Assembly (NCBI GenBank): GCA_900546565.1
Contig: URDC01000025.1
Span: forward strand, 1-26,172
Origin: an uncultured Opitutales bacterium
Lineage (GTDB): Bacteria > Verrucomicrobiota > Verrucomicrobiia > Opitutales > Intestinicryptomonadaceae
Direction: 5' to 3'
Length of the DNA: 26,172 nt
The notes under the pieces are model-generated. The model searched no databases and had not been told where the DNA came from. It was given only the letters and a program-made list of their open reading frames with translations. The position numbers were made by a program, and so were the translations under genes. This document shows positions 15,804 through 22,984 of the stretch, piece after piece; within the stretch, counting starts at the first letter, position 1, and each line of letters starts with the position of its first letter.

Positions 15804-17393
15804 ATGGAAAAGTCGAAACAGAATTTGCCCGAAAGCTCGACGCAGGAACCCCGCACACGCCGCCAGCGCGTCCGGAAAAACTCCTACGTCGACATTTTGC
15901 GCGACGTCAGCCGAATAGTGAAGGAAACCAAGTCCGTCTCGATTCTCCTGAAAAAAGTCCTCGACGTCATTTCGCAGCGCGCCGCCCTCGACCACGTTTC
16001 CGTGACCCTTTGCAGCGGAGACTTTCTTGTTATCCGAGCCTCAAACGGGCTTACACAGGACGAAACCCGCCGCGGCATCTACCGTATAGGCGAGGGCATT
16101 ACGGGCAAAGTCGCCGAAACGGGCGAGGCAAAACTTATCGAGGATATTTCCTCCAATTCCGACTTTCTCAATAAGACGGAGAGCCGCAGCAACTTTGCGG
16201 GCATATCCTTCATATGCGTCCCCGTGCGCAGCGCGCAAAAAATAATCGGCACACTCTCCGCCGATTGTCAAAATTCCGACAGGGAACTTCTCGGGCGCAA
16301 TTTCCTCCTCCTAAAAATAGTCGCGAATATAATATCTGACGCCGTCGCAGTTTTATTTTTCGAAATGGAAGAGGGCGAAAAGCTCCATGCCGAAAACCGC
16401 ATTCTGCGCGACCGTGTAGATATCGCCCTTCGCCCGCAAAACGCCATAGGTTCGAGCTCGGCGATGCTCAAAGTCTACGGACAAATCGCAAACCTGTGCA
16501 ATACCGACAGCCACGTGCTCATACGCGGAGAACCCGGCTCGGGCAAGGACTTTGCGATGCACATCATCGCGAACAGCCCCAAATGGCGCGGTAGGCCGCT
16601 TCGGATTCTCGATTGTTCCACAATGCGGGATTCTCTAATCGACGCCGCCCTCTTCGGCACCGCCGCGAAAAAGGGGCTAATCGAGACCGCCGGAGACGGA
16701 ATAGTCTACCTCGACGCCATGGGGCTTATCGGTCAGGTTTTGCAGCTCAAACTGCTGCGCTACCTGAGCGATAAAACTTTCACCCGCGCGGATTCCCCGC
16801 TCGAACTCAAAGGGCGCGCGCGCATAATAGCTTCCACTTCCGGCGACTTGGAATCGCGTCTGCGCTCCGGTGCAATCCGTCAGGACTTCTACTATCAAAT
16901 GTCGCTTTGGACGGTTATGATTCCACCGCTGCGCGAACGCCGCCGCGACATTCCCGCCCTCGCAAAATTCTTCATGCAAAAGCACGCGCACTTGCGCGAG
17001 AAGAAAATCGTCTCGATAAATCAGGTGGCGATGAATATGCTAAAAAGCTACCATTGGCCGTCGAACGTGCGCGAACTTGAAAATTGCATAGAACGCGCCG
17101 TGATAATTTCGGCGGGGCAGAGCATAACCGCCTCCGATCTTCCGCCGTCGTTGCAGACCGCCCAGACGGCGAATTCTCCGATATTCTCCGACGACGGACA
17201 GCTCGATTTCAAAAAACTCGTCGGCGATTTCGAGCGCGATATCATAGTCGAGGCTCTCACCCTCAAAAGCGGCAACGCCGCTGCGGCGGCACGCCGCCTT
17301 TCGGTGTCGCGGCGCATACTCAACTATAAAATCGAAAAACTGGGGCTTGCGGCAAAGTCGTTTAAAGTCTCCAAGGCACACGCCGCAAAATAG
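15804..17393 (+). CDS. GAF-AAA+-Fis regulator of sigma-54-activator type lacking GAFTGA
   Basis: The 529-residue protein has a NifA-like GAF domain (about 28-185), an AAA+ domain (about 215-440) and a Fis-type HTH (about 475-513). Walker A is intact (GEPGSGKD, 242-249), as are the arginine-containing RQDFYYQM (359-366) and the sensor-II region WPSNVRELENCIERA. Two key parts of a sigma-54 activator are absent: the loop holding GAFTGA is deleted (only five residues separate LFG from GLIETAGDG), and the Walker B Asp-Glu is Asp-Ala (YLDAMG, Asp304-Ala305). It probably cannot open sigma-54 promoters or hydrolyse ATP normally, so it may act on sigma-70 promoters or as a repressor. The GAF ligand is unknown. 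It is followed by the phage-derived cassette 314 bases downstream. Confidence 0.88.
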   Translation: MEKSKQNLPESSTQEPRTRRQRVRKNSYVDILRDVSRIVKETKSVSILLKKVLDVISQRAALDHVSVTLCSGDFLVIRASNGLTQDETRRGIYRIGEGITGKVAETGEAKLIEDISSNSDFLNKTESRSNFAGISFICVPVRSAQKIIGTLSADCQNSDRELLGRNFLLLKIVANIISDAVAVLFFEMEEGEKLHAENRILRDRVDIALRPQNAIGSSSAMLKVYGQIANLCNTDSHVLIRGEPGSGKDFAMHIIANSPKWRGRPLRILDCSTMRDSLIDAALFGTAAKKGLIETAGDGIVYLDAMGLIGQVLQLKLLRYLSDKTFTRADSPLELKGRARIIASTSGDLESRLRSGAIRQDFYYQMSLWTVMIPPLRERRRDIPALAKFFMQKHAHLREKKIVSINQVAMNMLKSYHWPSNVRELENCIERAVIISAGQSITASDLPPSLQTAQTANSPIFSDDGQLDFKKLVGDFERDIIVEALTLKSGNAAAAARRLSVSRRILNYKIEKLGLAAKSFKVSKAHAAK

Positions 17394-17707
17394 CCTCTCG
17401 CGCCGCATTCCGCGCAGATTTTGAGATTTTTCTCGGCGGCATTCCGTTCCGACGCTGCTCCACGCCCTCTCTAAATTTTCCGATTTGCCGCCGCCGTGTT
17501 TTTGTCTGGATTGGCAATTCCTGCACCGTGCCGCCGCGCTGGTTTTTCGCATCCATACTTCCGCGCTTTCGCCCAAATTCCATCGCACACGTGCCGCGCT
17601 TTTTGCTCGCAATTTCCCCCGCGCACGCGCCGCAATATTTGCAGTTTGTCCAAAAATATCAAAAGTTATTATGATGTCTTTTTATTATTTTATAATATAA
17701 AGACCCT
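17394..17707. other. Intergenic region before the phage-derived cassette
   Basis: The first 245 bases are GC-rich and strongly C-biased on the plus strand (24 C to 12 G in 17521-17580). I see no gene or clear terminator for the regulator. The last 60 bases change abruptly to AT-rich DNA and carry the putative promoter of the tail-fibre-like gene. Confidence 0.5.
17691..17696 (+). promoter_or_regulatory. Putative -10 element before the tail-fibre-like gene
   Basis: A perfect TATAAT sits in an AT-rich island (17650-17702), 11 bases before the ATG at 17708. The -35 at normal spacing (ATTATG) is poor. If used, the leader would be only about 4-6 bases. Confidence 0.45.
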
Positions 17708-19885
17708 ATGGATAACGAACAGAATATAATAAACTGCGTGCGCATTTTTGCCGATTGCGGGGTTGCCGATTCCCCTCTCAACGCGAACACGCGCGCTCTT
17801 ATAACGATAAATTCGGGCGACAGCGTCCGTCTGGACATTTCGCTTCTTAAAAATGGCAAACTTGCCGAATGCTCCGACATCGCTTCGGTGTCGGTAGAAA
17901 TTCTCGATATCGGCGCACTCAACGAGGCTTTGCCGCGCACGGCAAAACTTCTGCTTTCGAAAACGGTGGCTTCTTCCGCAATCGATACGACACTTACCGC
18001 AGAGCGTTTCGCTGCGGGCGCAAACCATTTCAGCGTTTCACTCACTTCCGCCGAGACAGCCTTGAAGTCGGCATACCGCTACCTCAAAATCTGCGCCTAC
18101 GATTCCGACGGCAACCGCACCACATTCGCCGCGGGCTGGATTTATATCCGCGATATTCTCTCGGGCGAACTCTCCGACGACCCCGATACATCGCGGACTC
18201 TCGCCGAAGAGCTGGGCGCAAAAATCACCGTGCTCTCCTCAAAGACTGATTCTGTTTCCGATTCGCTCTCGATTCTCGACGGCGAATTTGAGGCATATAA
18301 AACCGACGCCGATTCGCGCATTTCGGCGGCGCAAACCGACATCTCGGGCTTGGCGTCTTCCGTAAATTCGCTCGAAACCTCAAAGGCGCAAAAGGCAACT
18401 TCGCTTTCGGGCTACGGCATAGCCGACGCCTACACGAAAACCGAAGTCGACAACAAAAATGCCCTCGACTTGAAAAAGGTTTCTAACCTTTCCGACCTGC
18501 CCAATAAAGCAACGGCGCGGAGCAATCTGAACGTCTATTCGAAGTCCGAAACCTACGCAAAAACGGAGACATATTCGAAGGACGAATCATACCCCAAAAC
18601 CGAACTCTACACAAAAACCGAAATCGACAGCCTCTCGGCGACAGCCCAGCAACAGAAAACCCAGCTCGGCTTGTCCAAAACTCCGCAGGGATTTTTGGCA
18701 TTCACTGCGACGGGGGCGACACAGGCGGTTTTGGCGAAGCAGACAAAGCTCACCAAGGCGTTTTCTCTCTGCTTTACTTTTATCGCTCCCGACGTCGTGC
18801 CCAGTTCACTCTCCGCTGGTAAGTTTATTTGCTACTCGTTGGGAGACCCGTCGCAAGCTGCGGCAGTAGGCTTTGTTTTTCAATGGGCGACTTGGTGGGA
18901 CAACAAACCTCAGCCGGGGTTTATCATCGGACTAAAAAACAAGACTGACGCCGCCGGTTCAAACAACAGCTTTTTCCTACCCTATTCGACAATTTCCGAT
19001 GGAAAGCCCCACGCCGTTGCAATCATTGCATCGCCCGATTCATCGGTTTCGACAGAAGGCAAAAACGGCAAAATTCGCGTGTATGTTGATGGCGTTTTGG
19101 AATCCTCAACCGATGCGTTTGTAGCCGACACACCCAACCAAAATTCGCGGTTCACGTTTGCAAATACGTTCGGCAGGCTCGCGCGTATGTGCCGTTTCAA
19201 CTTCGACATTTCCGCCGCCGACGCGCCCTACACGCTCGCCGACTACACAAGCGGCAAGGCGATTCCCGCCGCGCTAAATGCGCCGTTTAACTTTTCGTCG
19301 GACGGCTCGACTTGGGAGCCGATGAAGATGAGCGACAACACGACTCCTGCGCCCGCCACGGTTTCGGTTGCAGGCGATGTCATCACAATCACCACAACCG
19401 CCGAAATTAGCGAATCGTTTTTCCGCATAAAGCCCACGACTGACATCATCAAAGGTGTTGTTGGGCAGACATTGCACGCCTCAGTTGAGTCTTTCAGCGG
19501 TATCGGCGACAGTAGAGGCTTGGGCGTAAAGCCGATGCTTAATGACGGCGATGTCAACCAGATAAACCTGACCGCTAACACCAAAAGCGGAACGTGGTTG
19601 ATAGACATACCGTTCAATTCCGTAAATCTCACTATTCGATACGGGACAAGCCCGATTCCGTCGGGCACTGTGTTTACGATTACGGGGTTGCGAGTTTGGA
19701 CAAACGGCGCAGTCGTAGCCCTCGCCGACTACACATTCGGCGGCAAAATCCGCGACATTTCTGGCAACGACAACCACGCAACGATTTCGACGACAAACGG
19801 CGTCCGAATCCACGGCGACAAAGACGAAGCCGTCCAGCAAATGTATGAGGCATTTTCAGCGCAGTATACAACCGACAACCCGTAA
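17708..19885 (+). CDS. Phage tail fibre/baseplate-like protein with LamG-like C-terminus
   Basis: The 725 residues read as a phage receptor-binding fibre. Residues 1-155 resemble a BppU-like N-terminal attachment domain; 165-230 are a heptad-rich coiled coil; 232-250 hold the fibre motif LSGYGIADAYTKTEVDN; 258-276 hold LSDLPNKATARSNLN; 277-306 are five tandem Y-x-K-x-E-x hexads. From about 335 to 520 there is a concanavalin/LamG-like beta sandwich (RVYVDGVLE, FGRLARMCRFN), then another beta-rich region and a C-terminal KIRDISGNDNHATI motif seen in phage LamG proteins. Such proteins bind cell-surface glycans. It starts a three-gene cassette with a small protein and a holin-like protein; no capsid, terminase, tail tube or integrase gene is present. 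Confidence 0.82.
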   Translation: MDNEQNIINCVRIFADCGVADSPLNANTRALITINSGDSVRLDISLLKNGKLAECSDIASVSVEILDIGALNEALPRTAKLLLSKTVASSAIDTTLTAERFAAGANHFSVSLTSAETALKSAYRYLKICAYDSDGNRTTFAAGWIYIRDILSGELSDDPDTSRTLAEELGAKITVLSSKTDSVSDSLSILDGEFEAYKTDADSRISAAQTDISGLASSVNSLETSKAQKATSLSGYGIADAYTKTEVDNKNALDLKKVSNLSDLPNKATARSNLNVYSKSETYAKTETYSKDESYPKTELYTKTEIDSLSATAQQQKTQLGLSKTPQGFLAFTATGATQAVLAKQTKLTKAFSLCFTFIAPDVVPSSLSAGKFICYSLGDPSQAAAVGFVFQWATWWDNKPQPGFIIGLKNKTDAAGSNNSFFLPYSTISDGKPHAVAIIASPDSSVSTEGKNGKIRVYVDGVLESSTDAFVADTPNQNSRFTFANTFGRLARMCRFNFDISAADAPYTLADYTSGKAIPAALNAPFNFSSDGSTWEPMKMSDNTTPAPATVSVAGDVITITTTAEISESFFRIKPTTDIIKGVVGQTLHASVESFSGIGDSRGLGVKPMLNDGDVNQINLTANTKSGTWLIDIPFNSVNLTIRYGTSPIPSGTVFTITGLRVWTNGAVVALADYTFGGKIRDISGNDNHATISTTNGVRIHGDKDEAVQQMYEAFSAQYTTDNP
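18536..18625 (+). repeat. Five tandem 18-base repeats in the fibre gene
   Basis: Five consecutive 18-base units encode Y-x-K-x-E-x hexads (residues 277-306). The DNA units have diverged from each other, while the Tyr, Lys and acidic positions are kept (one Glu is replaced in part by Asp-Glu order). Such repeats set fibre length and pack as a trimeric coiled rod. Confidence 0.8.
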
Positions 19886-19912
19886 AACAATCAAAAAATA
19901 ATAAATAAAAAT

Positions 19913-20146
19913 ATGAAGATAAATCTTACAACAACAATCAACGAAGAGCCGCAGACAGTCGAGGCTGAAATTGTGGGCGTCAACGTCTACGTCGAAACCG
20001 CATTCGGCAGAAGCGTAATACAGCTCAAAGACAAAACCGAACTCGCCGCAATCGAACCTTATCAGGAAGTGATACAGTCTATGGCGGACGCATACACAGC
20101 TATAAAAGATGCCGCTAACGTAGAACCCCCGACAACAACCGAATAA
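19913..20146 (+). CDS. Small phage-cassette protein of unknown function
   Basis: I do not recognise this 77-residue protein. It is acidic, beta-rich in the first half (MKINLTTTINEEPQTVEAEIVG) and helical in the second half (AAIEPYQEVIQSMADAYTAIKDAA), with no membrane segment or cysteine. It has an A-rich leader without SD, and lies 27 bases after the fibre gene and 13 bases before the holin-like gene. In phages this position often holds fibre-assembly or accessory proteins, which is inference from position only. Confidence 0.7.
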   Translation: MKINLTTTINEEPQTVEAEIVGVNVYVETAFGRSVIQLKDKTELAAIEPYQEVIQSMADAYTAIKDAANVEPPTTTE

Positions 20147-20159
20147 CCGAAAGACTCCA

Positions 20160-20633
20160 ATGGATACTGTAATTCAAAGTTTGTGGGAGAGCGGAGCTCT
20201 GGGTGCAATCGCAACAATGATTGTCTCCTTTTTCGGGCAGATGTCCGCGATTAATACGCAGAAATTCACGACGGTGCTCGAAGCCCTCGCAAAGGCGCAG
20301 TCAGCCGACAGCGCGGCGCACGATGCCGCAATTGCCCGCACGAAGGACGAAGACGGCGCAGGATTTAGGCGCATAATGTATTTTTCGGCATTCTTCGTTT
20401 TGGCGGTATGCCCGTTTATATTCGCGTTTTTCGCGGACATACCTATGGCGGTTGAAACCGTCGAACAGTGCGGCGGCTGGCTCTGGGGCTTGATTCCCGA
20501 AAAGGAGAAATTCGCCGTCGAATACGTCAACGGCTTTTATCTCGCGAGCGAATGGAAAGAGCTTTTGGCAAACCTCATCAGCGCATATATCGGCGCGGGA
20601 CTCACCCGCCGAGCCTTTAAACTGGGGAAATAA
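20160..20633 (+). CDS. Holin-like protein with three membrane segments
   Basis: The 157-residue protein has three hydrophobic stretches (about 11-30, 72-96 and 133-151), a charged linker rich in Ala/Asp/Lys between the first two, and a short basic tail, as in the 3-TM holins of phages and gene transfer agents (GTA_holin_3TM type). Holins open the inner membrane for release of lytic enzyme or particles. No endolysin gene follows; a terminator does. Without a profile search the family call is moderate. Confidence 0.65.
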   Translation: MDTVIQSLWESGALGAIATMIVSFFGQMSAINTQKFTTVLEALAKAQSADSAAHDAAIARTKDEDGAGFRRIMYFSAFFVLAVCPFIFAFFADIPMAVETVEQCGGWLWGLIPEKEKFAVEYVNGFYLASEWKELLANLISAYIGAGLTRRAFKLGK

Positions 20634-20655
20634 CACGCGGGTTTTATAAAAAATC

Positions 20656-20687
20656 AAAGACGGAAAATTTTAATTCCGTCTTTTTTT
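20656..20687. terminator. Terminator after the phage-derived cassette
   Basis: A 10-bp perfect stem (AAAGACGGAA at 20656-20665, partner 20674-20683) closes an 8-base A/T loop and runs into seven T. A-rich sequence on the 5' side (20648-20653) allows weaker function for the converging EamA gene. The plus-strand G/C bias changes sign right after it. Confidence 0.88.
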
Positions 20688-20756
20688 GTGTCGTTTTGGG
20701 CGAAGGGGGGAGGTTTTTAGTCAAAACTGGGGCTTTTTTGGGAGGGTAGGCGGTTA

Positions 20757-21683
20757 TCAGGTTGGGTCGTTTTCGACTGACTTATCGCCCGCGCGCGGAG
20801 AGGATGTCACTATGTAGACGCCCGCGAAAACAAGAAGGGCTGCGAAGAGTTTTTCCCACATAAAATTGTCCTGTCCGACGAGTATTGCGACGACCGAGGA
20901 AACAATCGGCTGGACGTAGATATACATTGCAACTGTCGTGGGGCGCATTCTCTTTATGCCCATTGGCAGCAGTAGGTAGGCGACGAATGTCGCGCCCGCG
21001 ACGACGTATATGACGCCGCTCCAATCGGGAAGGGTGAGGTTTTGGAGGTTCGCGGCTTCTTCGGCGCAGGTATTGAAGACTATCGGGGTATAGATGATTG
21101 CCGAAAAGGTGAACATCCACTTCATCATAGTAATCGGGGTATATTGTTTTGTAATGGGTTTTGATGTGGTGAAGTAGGTTGCGGCGCAGATTGTGGTAAA
21201 AAGCACAATTAAATCGCCCCACAGAGAGCCGCTATTGCCGCCCGTGTTACCCGAAGCCATAAGGATAAGCCAGATTGCGCCCGCGGCACCCGTAGCGATG
21301 CCCGCGAGTTTTCTGCCCGTGATTTTATCACCGAGGTAGAATGCGGAGATTATCAATGCCGAAAACGGGGTGGCGGTGAGTATTACCGAGGCGTCGACGG
21401 GCGAAGTATGTCCCAAACCGAAGATAAAAAGCCCCTGATTTAGCAGGATTCCCGTGAGGGCGAAAAAGAAGAACCAAGCCAATGCTTTCGGTGTGAGTTT
21501 TGTGTCTTTTACCAAGAGCGAAGCCGTCCAGAACAGCAGGCTCGCCCCAAGAATGCGGAACAGGGTGAGCATTATGGGCGATATAAGTCCGCTTAGCAGG
21601 TGCTTTGATATCGGGATAAATATACCGAATATTGTGTTTGCCGTTAGGACGCAAAGGTGTCCTTTTACTCTTTCGGAAATCAT
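20757..21683 (-). CDS. EamA-family DMT transporter
   Basis: The 308-residue inner-membrane protein has about ten hydrophobic helices arranged as two EamA repeats (about 8-140 and 155-295). Typical family segments are ANTIFGIFIPISKHLL, FRILGASLLFWTAS and YIYVQPIVSSVVAIL near the end of the second repeat. The family exports or takes up amino acids, nucleosides or other metabolites; the substrate cannot be read from sequence. It is the first gene of the all-minus-strand right block. Confidence 0.9.
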   Translation of the reverse strand: MISERVKGHLCVLTANTIFGIFIPISKHLLSGLISPIMLTLFRILGASLLFWTASLLVKDTKLTPKALAWFFFFALTGILLNQGLFIFGLGHTSPVDASVILTATPFSALIISAFYLGDKITGRKLAGIATGAAGAIWLILMASGNTGGNSGSLWGDLIVLFTTICAATYFTTSKPITKQYTPITMMKWMFTFSAIIYTPIVFNTCAEEAANLQNLTLPDWSGVIYVVAGATFVAYLLLPMGIKRMRPTTVAMYIYVQPIVSSVVAILVGQDNFMWEKLFAALLVFAGVYIVTSSPRAGDKSVENDPT

Positions 21684-21783
21684 AGTTTTTGGTTCGTTAT
21701 AAATGTCAAAAAGCGGCTTTTATGCGTGCAAAAGTGCGCAAAAAGCAATGTTTAGGATGGAGATTGCCCCCAGGTGCAATTAA

Positions 21784-21813
21784 AAAGCGGCTTCCGAGCT
21801 GGAAACCGCTTTC
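21784..21813 (-). terminator. Terminator of the tRNA-Met gene
   Basis: On the minus strand an imperfect 11-bp stem (AAAGCGG-TTCC type with one bulged position) with a GAGCT-type loop is followed by five T. It begins 10 bases beyond the tRNA 3' end. Confidence 0.75.
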
Positions 21814-21822
21814 TTAAAGTCG

Positions 21823-21894
<72 letters not shown>

Positions 21895-21910
21895 GATTAT
21901 TGAGGCAAAG

Positions 21911-21938
21911 AGTGTCTCGATTCCTTATGAAAAGTCAA
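21911..21938 (-). promoter_or_regulatory. Possible promoter of the tRNA-Met gene
   Basis: On the minus strand TTGACT (21933-21938) is followed after 16 bases by GACACT (21911-21916), about 16 bases before the tRNA. The -35 is good and the -10 weak. Confidence 0.35.
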
Positions 21939-22152
21939 GCCCTATTTGCCGATAAATTGTATTTTTTAGAGAACTAAAACGGATTTGCAAAGAGTGTAAA
22001 TGTAAATCCGAATTTATTTTGAAGCGGAGGCTGTTCCGAAAACAGGGGGCGGGGTTTGGCAATCTTTAATAGAATGCAGAATCAGAAGCTTTTCTGCTTC
22101 GCCCAGCCCTCGGTATTAAGGACATCCACCCCTTAGGAACAACGCCAGATCC

Positions 22153-22404
22153 CTATTCGGCTTCGGCAACGACGGAAACCTTGCGGTGCGCGCCGTCCCA
22201 CTTGACGATGCCGTCTTTGAGCGAGAACAAAGTGTAGTCTCTGCCCATACCGACGTTTTCGCCCGCGCGGACTTTTGTGCCGCACTGACGGACGATGATG
22301 TTGCCTGCCAAAACGTATTCGCCGCCGAACTTCTTAACGCCTCTGCGCTGCGAGTTCGAGTCGCGCCCGTTTTTTGCAGCTCCCTGACCTTTTTTATGTG
22401 CCAT
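22153..22404 (-). CDS. rpmA: 50S ribosomal protein L27
   Basis: The 83-residue basic protein starts with MAHKKGQGAAKNGRDSNSQRRG and has the L27 core KKFGGEYVLAGNIIVRQ and GTKVRAGENVGMGRDYTLFSLKDG. It sits at the ribosomal P/A site. It has no cleaved N-terminal extension of the Firmicutes type. It lies 14 bases after rplU, the usual order. Confidence 0.97.
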   Translation of the reverse strand: MAHKKGQGAAKNGRDSNSQRRGVKKFGGEYVLAGNIIVRQCGTKVRAGENVGMGRDYTLFSLKDGIVKWDGAHRKVSVVAEAE

Positions 22405-22418
22405 AAAATGTGCCTTTC

Positions 22419-22733
22419 CTACGCTTTGATGGATTCAATCTTCAAGACGGAGAGTTCCTGACGGTGACCCTGCTTGCGCTGGTAGCCCTTTCTGCGTCTT
22501 TTCTTGATAATTACAACTTTTTTGCCGCGTTTGTTTTCCAATATTTTGGCGGAAACGCTTGCGCCGTCGACATACGGAGCCCCGAATTTTGCCGCGTCGC
22601 CTTCGCCCGTCATCAGGACTTCCTTGATTTCGACAATATCGCCCGCCTTCGAATTCACGAAGCGGTTTACGAAAACGATATCGCCTTCGCTAACGGTCAA
22701 CTGCTTTCCCTGTATTTTAATTGTAGCTTTCAT
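22419..22733 (-). CDS. rplU: 50S ribosomal protein L21
   Basis: The 104-residue protein begins with MKATIKIQGKQLTVSEGD and keeps the L21 end with its Lys/Arg-rich KRRRRKGYQRKQGHRQ-like motif (RRRKGYQRKQGHRQ). It binds 23S rRNA near L20. First gene of the rplU-rpmA operon. An 8-bp hairpin followed by T lies about 18 bases before its ATG. Confidence 0.97.
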   Translation of the reverse strand: MKATIKIQGKQLTVSEGDIVFVNRFVNSKAGDIVEIKEVLMTGEGDAAKFGAPYVDGASVSAKILENKRGKKVVIIKKRRRKGYQRKQGHRQELSVLKIESIKA

Positions 22734-22751
22734 CTCTTTGAAAATTTCTAA

Positions 22752-22776
22752 AAAGACACCTATTAAATGCGTCTTT
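22752..22776 (-). promoter_or_regulatory. Hairpin in the rplU leader, possible attenuator
   Basis: On the minus strand an 8-bp stem (one G-T pair; arms 22769-22776 and 22752-22759) closes a 9-base A/T loop and is followed by two further T and A/T-rich sequence. It ends 18 bases before the rplU start. It looks like a weak intrinsic terminator, so autoregulation of rplU-rpmA is possible but unproven. Confidence 0.4.
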
Positions 22777-22984
22777 ATTTTGCACGCAAGCTTTTTTTTA
22801 TTTTTTTTATGTCGCCCCTGTTATGTGTTTTTTATATAGCCGCTGTGTGTTGCGGAAACGGGGTGTGGGGGTTGGTTTTTGGGGAGTGTCTTCGGAAGTG
22901 GACGGGGCAGGGGTGCGGTTTTGAAGTCGGCTCGGGGCTGAGGTCAAACTGCGCCGCCGTCGTCCGTCTTCCGAATCGGGTTTA

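Noticed and set aside
18600..19885. Variable region of a diversity-generating retroelement in the fibre gene
   Set aside because: No reverse transcriptase gene or template repeat is present in the window.
21895..22152. Small structured RNA between rpmA and tRNA-Met (small stems near 22075-22096 and 22115-22135)
   Set aside because: Stems are 5-6 bp, no known RNA motif (SRP, 6S, tmRNA) matches, and no T-run follows.
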